Assembly: GCA_041687675.1 (NCBI GenBank)
Contig: JAWLBM010000010.1
Coordinates: 50,080-114,079 of the forward strand
DNA: 64,000 nt
Reading direction: 5' to 3'
DNA from: JAWLBM01 sp041687675
GTDB lineage: Bacteria > Pseudomonadota > Alphaproteobacteria > Rhizobiales > Pleomorphomonadaceae
Numbering within the stretch: the stretch's first letter is position 1; every line of letters begins with the position of its first letter. The notes beneath the pieces are model-generated. The model saw nothing but the letters and a program-made list of their open reading frames with translations. It was not told where the DNA came from and did no database searches. Positions 16,378-24,415 of the stretch are shown one piece after another. Both the position numbers and the translations under genes were made by a program.

Positions 16378-17469
16378 GTGAACGATGCGGCGGTGCCGAT
16401 GCTGGAGATCGTCGATGCCGTGCACCACTACGGCAGCGTCCTCGCCCTCGACCATGTCTCGCTGACGGCCGACCGGGGCGAGTTCCTGACGATCCTCGGC
16501 GCCAGCGGTTCCGGCAAGACCACCCTCCTCAGGGTGATCTCCGGCCTCGAGCAACCGACCTCGGTGAAGGCGCTGCGGATCGCCGGCGAGGACGTGGTCG
16601 GCAAGCCGGCCGCCAAGCGCAGCTGCACCACCGTGTTCCAGAACTATGCCCTCTTCCCCCACATGTCGGTGGAGGAGAATGTCGGCTACGGCCTCAAGAT
16701 CCGGGGCATCCCGCGCGAGGATGCGGTGCGCGAGGTGCGCCGCGCGCTGGAGATGGTGCAGCTCGCCGCCAAGTCCGACCGGCGGATCGCCCAGCTTTCC
16801 GGCGGTGAGAAGCAGCGCGTCGCGCTCGCCAGGGCGGTCGTGACCAAGCCTTCCATCCTGCTCCTCGACGAACCGCTCGGCGCGCTGGACGAGAAGCTCA
16901 GGATCGAGATGCAGAGCGAACTGGTCGACATCCAGCGGTCGCTGGAGATGACCTTCGTCTACATCACGCACAGCCAGGAGGAAGCGCTCACGATGAGCGA
17001 CCGCGTGGTGCTGATGCGGCACGGCCGCATCGAGCAGGCCGGCCGCCCGGTGGACCTCTTCGACCACCCCGTCAATCGCTTCGCCGCGGAATTCATGGGC
17101 TACGACAATCTCCTCGAAGGGACCGCAGAGGCGGTGGCCGGCGGTCTCGTCACGGTGCGTTTCCCGAACGACCTGCGCCTGCGCGGCCTGCAGTCGAACG
17201 GCACGGCCCCGGCGCCGGGAAGCCGGGTGCTCCTGGCGGTCCGGGCGGAGCGGCTCTCGCTCGTCGACGCTGCCGGACAGGGCGGCCGCGAACTCAACGT
17301 CGTGCCCTGCCGGCCGCTGCAGCGGCTCTACCGGGGCAAGTACATCGACCAGACCGCGGAGACCGCCCTCGGGCGGATCCGCCTCCGGTCCTGGGATCGC
17401 ACCGCATCGGCCGGGCCGGGCGACGCGGTGGCGTGGCAGCCGGACGACTGCGTGGTCCTGCCGGCTTAG
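16378..17469 (+). CDS. ABC transporter ATP-binding protein, PotA-like
   Basis: ATPase subunit of an import complex of the spermidine/putrescine class. The 363-residue protein has Walker A GASGSGKTT, signature LSGGEKQR, Walker B ILLLDEPLGALD and the H-loop ITHSQEE. A C-terminal TOBE-type domain from about residue 260 (LLAVRAERLSLVD) is usual for this class. I chose the GTG at 16378 because GGGGAGG at 16364-16370 is well spaced; an ATG at 16360 overlaps that ribosome site. Genes for a periplasmic binding protein and two permeases follow in order, forming a complete transporter. Confidence 0.9.
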   Translation: MNDAAVPMLEIVDAVHHYGSVLALDHVSLTADRGEFLTILGASGSGKTTLLRVISGLEQPTSVKALRIAGEDVVGKPAAKRSCTTVFQNYALFPHMSVEENVGYGLKIRGIPREDAVREVRRALEMVQLAAKSDRRIAQLSGGEKQRVALARAVVTKPSILLLDEPLGALDEKLRIEMQSELVDIQRSLEMTFVYITHSQEEALTMSDRVVLMRHGRIEQAGRPVDLFDHPVNRFAAEFMGYDNLLEGTAEAVAGGLVTVRFPNDLRLRGLQSNGTAPAPGSRVLLAVRAERLSLVDAAGQGGRELNVVPCRPLQRLYRGKYIDQTAETALGRIRLRSWDRTASAGPGDAVAWQPDDCVVLPA

Positions 17470-17502
17470 ATCGGACGAACGACAACAATGAGGGGAACGA
17501 CG

Positions 17503-18708
17503 ATGGCAGACAGGTTCTCGACCACCTCGCAACTCGAACTGACCCGGCGGAGCCTGCTGCAGGCTGCCGGGGCCGCGGCGGGCGCCGCGGCGCTCGCCCC
17601 GATTTCGGGCGCTCTCAGCCCCGCCTTCGCCCAGGACGCCGTGGTGCGCGGCTACGGCGTCACCACCGCCCAGCTGAAGGACTGGTCGAAGATGACCGAC
17701 TCCATCGGCGTGACGATGGACTTCACCGGGACCAACAACTCCGTCGGCGTGTTCCTGCGCGACGTGGTGGCGTCCCAGCTCGGCGACGACGTCGACATCT
17801 TCATCTTCGAGTCCGGCACCGAGGACATCCTCGGCCCTCAGGGCGTCTACCTGCCGATCGACGAGCAGCACCCGGAACTCACCCTCTGGGAGCGCACGTC
17901 CGACGACTGGAAGCGCTCGGCCGTCGTCACCGACCGGGAGGGCAACCAATGGGGCGTGCCGGTGATCGGCAACGCCGACAGCTTCGGCTATTTTCCCGAG
18001 AAGCTTGGCCTCTCGCCGGACAGCGACGAGGAGATCTCATGGTCGGTCATGTTCGACGACGAGCGCACCCGCGGCCGCGTCGCCTACGACCAGACCTGGA
18101 CCTATTCGCTCGGCCCGGCGGCGCTCTACCTGCAGGCGAAGGGCGCGGGCCCCTTCGGCGACATCGCCGACCTCACCAAGGAGGAGGCGGCGGAAGTCGT
18201 CGACTTCCTGATCGAGCGCAAGAAGGCCGGGCAGTTCCGCACCCTCCACTCCGCCTTCGAGGAGCAGGTTCAGCTGCTCTCCAATCGCGAGGTGGACGTC
18301 ATCAACTGCTGGGAGCCGGCCGTGCGCGAGGCGAACCTCAAGCTCGGGCCGAACACCACGAAATACGCCTATACGGTCGAGGGCTACTTCAAGTGGGGCC
18401 ACGGCGCCTATATCGCCGCCCAGGCCGCCGACCGGGGCAACCTCGACAACATCTACAAGGTGCTGAACTACTTCCTCGATGGCGAATACCGCGCGCTGCA
18501 GGCGCGTGACCGCGGCTACGCCGGTCCGAACATGGACCTCGGCGTCAAGTACGCCACCGACAACGGCTGGAGCGCCGAGGAGATCGAGGCGCTGAAGGCG
18601 ACCGAGGCCAAGGTGGCCCGCAAGTTCGCCAAGCCCTACGTCAGCACGACCACGCCGTCGAATTCCGAGGCGATGGAAGAGGAGTGGCAGCGCTTCCTCA
18701 ACGCCTGA
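17503..18708 (+). CDS. Tat-exported extracellular solute-binding protein, PotD-like
   Basis: Periplasmic substrate-binding component of the transporter encoded around it. The 401-residue precursor has a twin-arginine signal with LTRRSLLQAAG, a hydrophobic stretch and a likely cleavage site after PAFAQ. The mature part resembles polyamine-binding proteins, with acidic and tryptophan residues through DWSKMTD and DQTWTYSLGP. The ATG at 17503 has AGGGGAA just before it; an ATG five codons upstream is less likely. Binding proteins of this class favour cationic amines, which would suit hydroxylysine or a related diamino acid. That ligand is inferred from the neighbouring hydroxylysine-type genes. 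Confidence 0.88.
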   Translation: MADRFSTTSQLELTRRSLLQAAGAAAGAAALAPISGALSPAFAQDAVVRGYGVTTAQLKDWSKMTDSIGVTMDFTGTNNSVGVFLRDVVASQLGDDVDIFIFESGTEDILGPQGVYLPIDEQHPELTLWERTSDDWKRSAVVTDREGNQWGVPVIGNADSFGYFPEKLGLSPDSDEEISWSVMFDDERTRGRVAYDQTWTYSLGPAALYLQAKGAGPFGDIADLTKEEAAEVVDFLIERKKAGQFRTLHSAFEEQVQLLSNREVDVINCWEPAVREANLKLGPNTTKYAYTVEGYFKWGHGAYIAAQAADRGNLDNIYKVLNYFLDGEYRALQARDRGYAGPNMDLGVKYATDNGWSAEEIEALKATEAKVARKFAKPYVSTTTPSNSEAMEEEWQRFLNA

Positions 18709-18837
18709 GGGATCGGAACGGACGGCCTCGTCCCCGGGCGGCACTCCGCCCGGGACACCACCTCGACGACGGGTCGGCCGGACCGGGCGGCGGTCCGCCC
18801 GGCGGCCATGCAGCGGCGGCATCCGCCGAGGGAACCA

Positions 18838-19779
18838 GTGACGGTGACGGCGACCATCGAAGAGACCATAGCGGCGGCCCCGCGCCGCGCCCGCTTCGAG
18901 CGGGCGACGGCCACCCTCAGCGAGGGCCGGTGGATCATCCCGGCATTCCTCGTCTTCTGGTTCCTGCTGGTGATCGTGCCGCTGCTGATGCTGTTCGCCT
19001 ACAGCTTCTTCGAGACGCGCAGCTTCATGACCGTCTACACGCCGACCCTGAACACCTGGGTGGGCCTGTTCGAATCCGGAAGATTCGAGGTGACGCTGCG
19101 CACCCTCAGGATCGCCCTCACCGTCACGGCCATCGAACTGGCGATCGGCTACCCCTTCGCCCTCTGGCTCGCCAAGGGCGGGGCGTCCAAGTCGACCAAG
19201 GCGGTGGTGCTGGCGCTGCTGACCATCCCCTTCTTCCTCGACATGTCGTCGCGGACGATCATCTGGCGGGCGATCCTCGGGCAGAACGGCCTCGTCAACA
19301 CCGTGCTCACGGGAACGGGACTGACGGACGCGCCCGTCGAGTGGATGCTGTACACCGAGTGGTCGGTGCATTTCGGCATGGTGGTCACCTACTTCCCGAC
19401 GATGGTGCTGCCCATCTTCCTGGCCATCAACATCATCGACGACAGCCTGATCGAGGCGAGCAACGATCTCGGCGCCTCGCCGCTGCAGACCCTGACAGGC
19501 GTGATCCTGCCGCTGTCGCTCCCCGGCGTGCTGGCCGGGATCGTGTTCACCCTCGGCCCGGCTCTCGCCGCCTGGGTGGAGCCGAGCATGCTCGGCGGCG
19601 GCTTCGTGAACCTCCTCAGCAACTCGGTCGAGAGCGCCTACACGGCGCTGCGCTACCCGGTGGTGGCGGCACTCTCGACCTTCATCATCCTGCTGCTCGC
19701 GGCGCTGCTGCTGGCGATGCTGCTGGTGGCCCGCCGCTTCGGCGACCTCTCCTCGACCTTCAAGGTGCTGAAGGGATGA
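18838..19779 (+). CDS. ABC transporter permease, PotB-like
   Basis: Inner-membrane permease of the polyamine-type importer. The 313-residue protein has about six transmembrane helices, the first at IIPAFLVFWFLLVIVPLLML. The cytoplasmic EAA loop that contacts the ATPase is EASNDLGASPLQTLTGVILPL. I chose the GTG at 18838 because GAGGGA lies just upstream; an ATG at 18808 would add ten residues. The 129 bp after the binding-protein gene contain no recognisable promoter. The stop overlaps the next permease start by 4 bp. Confidence 0.88.
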   Translation: MTVTATIEETIAAAPRRARFERATATLSEGRWIIPAFLVFWFLLVIVPLLMLFAYSFFETRSFMTVYTPTLNTWVGLFESGRFEVTLRTLRIALTVTAIELAIGYPFALWLAKGGASKSTKAVVLALLTIPFFLDMSSRTIIWRAILGQNGLVNTVLTGTGLTDAPVEWMLYTEWSVHFGMVVTYFPTMVLPIFLAINIIDDSLIEASNDLGASPLQTLTGVILPLSLPGVLAGIVFTLGPALAAWVEPSMLGGGFVNLLSNSVESAYTALRYPVVAALSTFIILLLAALLLAMLLVARRFGDLSSTFKVLKG

Positions 19780-20621
19780 GCGCCATGCGATCCGACACCG
19801 CCGCCGCCCGCCCGCCCGCCGCCAGCCGCTGGGGCTGGTCGCCGCATTGGCGCGCGGCCGGCAAGTGGGGCGGCGTCCTGATGCTGGGCGCCATCTACTT
19901 CCCGCTGTTCTGGCTGGCGCTGATGTCGGTCAGCGAGCGCCCGCTGTCCGGCATCCCCCTGCCCTTCTCGCTGGAACACTACGCCGCGCTGTTCCGCGAC
20001 ACCGCCTGGGTCGAGCCCTTCGCCGCGAGCCTCGTCATCGGCGCGCTCGTCGGCATCGTCTGCGCGGTGGTCGCCACGCTCGTCGGGCGGGCGATGCCGC
20101 AGACGCGCCGGCCCGGGCGCCTCCTCGTCCTGTTCGTGCTGCCGCTGTTCGTGCCCGGCATGTCCATGGGCGCGGCCCTGTTCATCTTCACCCGCTCCTT
20201 CCTCGAACTGAAGCTCGGCTTCTGGTCGATCTTCCTCGGCCATTTCGTCTGGGCGTTCCCCTTCGCGCTGCTGATCATCCTGGTGCTGACCACGCGCTTC
20301 GACCACCGTCTCGTCGAAGCCGCGGCGGACCTCGGCGCCTCCTCGTGGCGGATCTTCTGGGACATCGAGTTCCCGCTGCTGAAGCCGGCCATCGTCGGCG
20401 CCGGCCTGTTCGGGTTCCTGCTGTCCTTCAACGAGGTGCTGCGGACCCTCTTCCTTCGCGGCACCGAGGAGACGATGCCGGTCTGGAACTGGGTGATGGC
20501 CGCGTCGCAACAGTCGCAGGTGCCGATCATCTTCGCCCTGGCGACGCTGGTGCTGCTGGTCACGATGCCGCTGCTCGCGGGGGTGTTCTGGCTGCTGTTC
20601 GCCCGGCTGGACCGGTCGTGA
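19776..20621 (+). CDS. ABC transporter permease, PotC-like
   Basis: Second inner-membrane permease of the importer, 281 residues. Its start overlaps the stop of the first permease (ATGA), showing translational coupling. Hydrophobic segments begin at GVLMLGAIYFPLFWLALMSV, and the EAA loop EAAADLGASSWRIFWDIEFPLL is present. PotC-like proteins pair with PotB-like ones as heterodimers. The gene is the last of the pxpA-led operon; the convergent GntR gene ends 14 bp away. An ATG three codons further in is a possible alternative start. Confidence 0.88.
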   Translation: MSAMRSDTAAARPPAASRWGWSPHWRAAGKWGGVLMLGAIYFPLFWLALMSVSERPLSGIPLPFSLEHYAALFRDTAWVEPFAASLVIGALVGIVCAVVATLVGRAMPQTRRPGRLLVLFVLPLFVPGMSMGAALFIFTRSFLELKLGFWSIFLGHFVWAFPFALLIILVLTTRFDHRLVEAAADLGASSWRIFWDIEFPLLKPAIVGAGLFGFLLSFNEVLRTLFLRGTEETMPVWNWVMAASQQSQVPIIFALATLVLLVTMPLLAGVFWLLFARLDRS

Positions 20622-20635
20622 GCGCGGCCCGCCGT

Positions 20636-21298
20636 TCAGGCCGCCCCGTCCGGGGAGAGGCGCGGCATGATCGAGGCGGCGGCCACCTCGATGTCGCGCA
20701 CGATGTGGCGGCGCACCGCCTCGGGATCGCCGGCGTTCAGGCCCTCGAAGATCAGGCGGTGCTGCTCGTTGGCATGGGCGATGAAGCCTTCGTCGTCGAA
20801 CAGGTCGTTGAAGAAGGGGCCGACCTGGCTCCAGAGATCCTGGATCATCTGCAGCAGCCGCGGCGAGCCCGCCTGCTCGTAGATGGCGAAGTGGAAGCGC
20901 TGGTTGAGGCTGAGGTAGGCGGTGGTGTCGCGTCGCTCGATGGCGTCCTCGAAGTCGCCAAGCATCGCACCGATGCGCTTGACCAGCGCGGGCCTGGCCC
21001 GTTCGGCGCCGAGCGAGCCCGCGAGCCCTTCCAGGGCGCAGCGGATGCGGGCGAGTTCGGCAAAGGTCTCCGGCGACAGGCCGGGAACCGAGATGGAGCG
21101 GTTCGGCTGCAGGGTGAGCAGGCGCTCCGCCACCAGGCGCTGCAGCGCCTCGCGCACCGGCGTGGTGGAGATGCCGTAGGTTTCGGCCAGCGTGCGGATG
21201 ACGAGGACCTGCCCTGGCGAGAAGCGGCCGGAGATCAGGCCTTTCTTGATCTCCTGGTAGGCCAGGTCGTTGAGCGTCCTGTACTCGATCTTCATCAT
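20636..21298 (-). CDS. GntR-family transcriptional regulator, FCD type
   Basis: A 220-residue repressor-type protein. The N-terminal winged helix contains RFSPGQVLVIRTLAETYGISTTPVREALQRL, the GntR helix-turn-helix. The C-terminal all-helical FCD domain (about residues 90-210) usually binds an organic acid through a metal held by Asp and His residues. I chose the ATG at 21298; the longer frame would need a TTG start. It lies between the transporter operon and pxpB and is divergent from pxpB, with the shared operator 84 bp above its start. It probably controls both halves of the cluster. Confidence 0.88.
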   Translation of the reverse strand: MMKIEYRTLNDLAYQEIKKGLISGRFSPGQVLVIRTLAETYGISTTPVREALQRLVAERLLTLQPNRSISVPGLSPETFAELARIRCALEGLAGSLGAERARPALVKRIGAMLGDFEDAIERRDTTAYLSLNQRFHFAIYEQAGSPRLLQMIQDLWSQVGPFFNDLFDDEGFIAHANEQHRLIFEGLNAGDPEAVRRHIVRDIEVAAASIMPRLSPDGAA

Positions 21299-21375
21299 CG
21301 GCCCCGTGCTCCGAGCGCCCGCTTCGTTACCCGATGTCGCGTACGAATCCAACCGCCGGGACGGCGGTCATCGTC

Positions 21376-21403
21376 TTGAACTATATGTTATATGATGTAT
21401 CAA
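21376..21403 (+). promoter_or_regulatory. Putative pxpB promoter overlapping a GntR-type operator
   Basis: A TTGAAC hexamer (21376-21381), 16 bp of spacer and TATCAA (21398-21403) resemble a sigma-70 promoter reading towards pxpB. The spacer and -10 coincide with an AT-rich 21-bp sequence at 21382-21402 whose reverse complement matches the site upstream of pxpA at 16 of 21 positions. Binding there would block pxpB and perhaps the divergent GntR gene. Promoter assignment is by eye. Confidence 0.55.
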
Positions 21404-21448
21404 TTCCACGGGGTCGCGGGGGCGGCCTGCGGCACGGGGAGGCCCGAG

Positions 21449-22330
21449 ATGATCTACGAGACTCCGCGTTTCTATCCGGGCGGCGACCGTGCCGTGGAGG
21501 TGGAACTCGGGGACGAGATGAGCTTCCGGCTCAACTTCCTCGTCCACGCGCTGGCGGCCGTCATCCGCGAGAGCGCCATCCGCGGGGTGGTCGAGCTGAT
21601 CCCCGAGCTCGCCTCGCTGCAGGTCTCCTACGACCCGGACGGCATCTCATTCGACGACCTGCGGACCGAGGTGGCCGCGCTGCACGCCGGACTGAGGGAC
21701 AGCGAAGGCGGCGACCTGCCGAGCCGGCTGATCACGGTTCCGGTCCTCTATTCCGACCCCTGGACCACCGAGTGCATCGACGACTACCGCGCCCGCGTCA
21801 CCGACAAGGTGCCGGACCCGGATCTCGTCGCCCGGCTCAACGGCCTTGCCGACCGCGACGCGCTCCGCCGCCTGCACGCGGGGACCGAGTACTGGGTGGC
21901 GGCGCTCGGCTTCTGGCCCGGGCTCTGCTCGCTGATGCCGCTCGACGATCGCGCCCGGCTGATCGCTCCCAAGTACAACCCGCCGCGGACCTGGACACCG
22001 AAGGGAACCATCGGGATCGGCGGCGCCCTCACCTGCATCTACCCGGACAACACCCCCGGCGGCTACCAGCTCCTCGGGCGCACCCCGATGCCGACCTTCG
22101 AGCGCGAGCAGCGGCTGAGGGCGTTCCGCGACGGGCTTGCGCTGTTCCGCCCCGGCGACCGGGTACGCTTCGTGCCGATCGACCGGGCGGAGTACGAGTG
22201 GATCGAGGCGCGGGTCGCGGACGGCAGTTACGAGCACGACATCGTCGACTACCAGGTGTTCTCGGTCGCCCGCTACGAGGCTTGGCGGGCGGTCCGGCAG
22301 CCGGCCGCAGAGATCCGGGGGGCCGCATGA
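21449..22330 (+). CDS. pxpB: 5-oxoprolinase subunit PxpB (KipI / allophanate hydrolase subunit 1-like)
   Basis: Second 5-oxoprolinase subunit, 293 residues. The sequence GDRAVEVELGDEM, then LIPELASLQVSYDP, and the central GFWPGLCSLMPL follow the KipI/AHS1 fold. The segment KGTIGIGGALTCIYPDNTPGGYQLLGRTP is the most conserved family block. I chose the ATG at 21449 because GGGGAGG lies 6 bp upstream; the ATGs at 21392 fall inside the promoter and operator. The protein is somewhat longer than short KipI homologues (about 220-250). It overlaps pxpC by 4 bp. Confidence 0.88.
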   Translation: MIYETPRFYPGGDRAVEVELGDEMSFRLNFLVHALAAVIRESAIRGVVELIPELASLQVSYDPDGISFDDLRTEVAALHAGLRDSEGGDLPSRLITVPVLYSDPWTTECIDDYRARVTDKVPDPDLVARLNGLADRDALRRLHAGTEYWVAALGFWPGLCSLMPLDDRARLIAPKYNPPRTWTPKGTIGIGGALTCIYPDNTPGGYQLLGRTPMPTFEREQRLRAFRDGLALFRPGDRVRFVPIDRAEYEWIEARVADGSYEHDIVDYQVFSVARYEAWRAVRQPAAEIRGAA

Positions 22331-23334
22331 CGCAACGCCGAACCGTCACCGTGCTGAAGCCCGGCCTCGAGACGACCGTGCAGGAACTGCCCGGCCGGAT
22401 CGGCCATTGGGAGCAGGGCTTCCCGCCGTCCGGTCCCGTCGACGCCTGGTCCTTCCGCCTCGCCAACCTCCTCGTCGGAAACGACCGGGATGCGGCGGCG
22501 CTCGAGTGCCAGATCATCGGGCCGACCCTCCGCTTCGAAACCGACGCCCGGATCGCCGTCACCGGGGCCGACATGACGCCGAAGCTCGACGGCGAGCCGG
22601 TGGCCATGTGGCGGACCCTCGGCGTTCGCCCCGGGCAGGTGCTGGAACTCGGCGTCGCCCGGACCGGGGCGCGGGCCTACCTCGCCATCGCCGGGGCGAT
22701 CGACACCCCGCCGGTGCTCGGCTCCCGCGCGGTGTTCCACATGGCGAGGATCGGCGGCCAAGCGCTCGCGGCCGAGGACGTCCTTCCGCTCGGTGCGGCG
22801 CCTGCCGCCGGCGCCGCCCTGACGGTGCCCGAGGCCGCCCGCCCGCCGATCCATGCCGAGGGCGTCTGGACCATCGAATGCGTGCCCGGCCCGAACGACG
22901 ACTGGCTCGCCCCGGAGAGCATCGAGATGTTCCTGTCCACCGACTGGATCGTCCAGTCGAAGAGCAGCCGGACCGGCATGCGCCTCACCGGTCCGCAGTT
23001 CCGCTTCTCGAGCCGGGCGACCGACAAGCGGCCGGAACACGGGCAGGATCCGTCCAACATCATCGACCATGGATACCCGCTCGGGGCGGTGAACCTCGCC
23101 GGGCAGACGCCGATCATCCTGATCAACGATTCGCCGAGCACCGGCGGCTTCATCAACCCCTTCACGGTGGCGAGCGCCGCCTTCTGGAAGCTCGGCCAGG
23201 CGCGCCCCGGCGAGCGGCTCCGCTTCACCGCCGTCGGCGTCGAGGAGGCCCAGGCGCTGAGGCGCGACCTCGACGCGCGGGCGGTTCCGGCCGCGCTTGC
23301 GCCGGTCGACGGTCCGCCGGTGCCCGCCGCCTGA
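22327..23334 (+). CDS. pxpC: 5-oxoprolinase subunit PxpC (KipA / biotin-dependent carboxylase-like)
   Basis: Third 5-oxoprolinase subunit, 335 residues, typical length. The AHS2/KipA hallmarks are present: VLKPGLETTVQELPGRIG near the start, GPVDAWSFRLANLLVGN, AALECQIIGPTLRF, and late NIIDHGYPLGAVNLAGQTPIIL. Its ATG overlaps the pxpB stop (ATGA), as is common for this pair. The kinase-like gene begins 16 bp downstream, so pxpBC, the kinase and the aminotransferase-fold enzyme form one operon. This links the oxoprolinase-type enzyme to hydroxylysine-type chemistry. Confidence 0.9.
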   Translation: MTQRRTVTVLKPGLETTVQELPGRIGHWEQGFPPSGPVDAWSFRLANLLVGNDRDAAALECQIIGPTLRFETDARIAVTGADMTPKLDGEPVAMWRTLGVRPGQVLELGVARTGARAYLAIAGAIDTPPVLGSRAVFHMARIGGQALAAEDVLPLGAAPAAGAALTVPEAARPPIHAEGVWTIECVPGPNDDWLAPESIEMFLSTDWIVQSKSSRTGMRLTGPQFRFSSRATDKRPEHGQDPSNIIDHGYPLGAVNLAGQTPIILINDSPSTGGFINPFTVASAAFWKLGQARPGERLRFTAVGVEEAQALRRDLDARAVPAALAPVDGPPVPAA

Positions 23335-23350
23335 ACCTTTCGAGGACCCC

Positions 23351-24415
23351 ATGCTCGAACCCCTTCCCGAGATCGGCGACGTCCTCGTGTCCGCACCGCC
23401 CGAGGTGTCCGAGGCGGACGCCGCGCGGATCGCGCTGGAGCGCTTCGGCATCGGCGGTGACGTGGCCCGCCTGACCAGCGAGCGCGACGGCAACTTCCGC
23501 ATCGCCGAGGCCGGCGGACGGAGCTTCGTCCTCAAGGTCGCCAACCCGGCGGAGCCGCCCGAGGTGACCAACCTGCAGACGGAGGCGCTGCTCCACCTGG
23601 AGCGGACGGACCCCGCCCTGCCGGTGCCCCGGGTCGTGTGGACCATCGACGGGAAGACGGAGTTCCGCATTCCGCTCGGCGGCGGGCTCCAACCGGTGGT
23701 GCGCATGCTGACCTTCCTCGAGGGCGAGCCGCTCCACCGCGTGCGCTCGGGCGCCCCGCAGCGCGAGGCGATCGCCCGCTGCCTCGCGCGGCTGGCGCTG
23801 GCGTTGCGGGACTTCGACCATCCCGCGGCCGAGCACGACCTGCTGTGGAACATCGCCAACGCCCGCCGGCTCCGCCCGCTGCTGCCCGCGATCGCCGACC
23901 CCCGCCTGCTCGCCCTCGCCGAGCGGTCGCTGGACCTCTTCGAGCGGGAGATCCGGCCGAAGCTGCAGGGATTGCGGCGGCAGGTCGTCCACAACGACTT
24001 CAATCCGCACAACCTGCTGATGGACCCGGCCGACCACAACCGCGTCTCCGGCATCCTCGACTTCGGCGACATCGTCCGGACGGCGCTGGTCATCGACGTC
24101 GCCGTGGCCGCCTCCTATCATGTGCTGCCCGAGGGCGACCCGCTGGAGCCGATCGCGAGCTTCGCCGCCGCGTACCATTCGGTGCTGCCTCTCGAGCCGG
24201 CGGAACTGGACGTGCTGTTCGACCTCGTCTCGGTCCGGCTGGTGACGACCGTGGCGATCACCAACTGGCGGGCCCTCCGGCAACCGGAGAACGCGGCGTA
24301 CATCCTGCGCAACAACCCGCCGGCCCGGGCGGCGCTGCAGCACCTCGCCGAAGTGGACCGGGAGGCGGCGCGGCGGCGCCTGAGGGCGGCCTGCGGACTG
24401 GAGGGAGCGACATGA
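23351..24415 (+). CDS. Hydroxylysine-kinase-like phosphotransferase (APH fold)
   Basis: A 354-residue kinase of the aminoglycoside phosphotransferase fold that most resembles eukaryotic hydroxylysine kinase (HYKK), which phosphorylates 5-hydroxy-L-lysine. The nucleotide-binding region has RDGNFRI and SFVLKVAN. EHDLLWNIANA matches the HYKK-type segment before the catalytic loop. The catalytic loop is QVVHNDFNPHNLLM with Asp216, and VSGILDFGD supplies the metal ligand Asp237. The ATG at 23351 follows a GAGGA ribosome site. The next gene overlaps by 4 bp and encodes the matching phospholyase, which strengthens the assignment. Choline or other amino-alcohol substrates are alternatives. Confidence 0.8.
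   Translation: MLEPLPEIGDVLVSAPPEVSEADAARIALERFGIGGDVARLTSERDGNFRIAEAGGRSFVLKVANPAEPPEVTNLQTEALLHLERTDPALPVPRVVWTIDGKTEFRIPLGGGLQPVVRMLTFLEGEPLHRVRSGAPQREAIARCLARLALALRDFDHPAAEHDLLWNIANARRLRPLLPAIADPRLLALAERSLDLFEREIRPKLQGLRRQVVHNDFNPHNLLMDPADHNRVSGILDFGDIVRTALVIDVAVAASYHVLPEGDPLEPIASFAAAYHSVLPLEPAELDVLFDLVSVRLVTTVAITNWRALRQPENAAYILRNNPPARAALQHLAEVDREAARRRLRAACGLEGAT

Noticed and set aside
17433..18509. A 358-codon plus-strand frame over the solute-binding protein
   Set aside because: The binding protein in the other frame has a Tat signal and normal composition; this frame does not.
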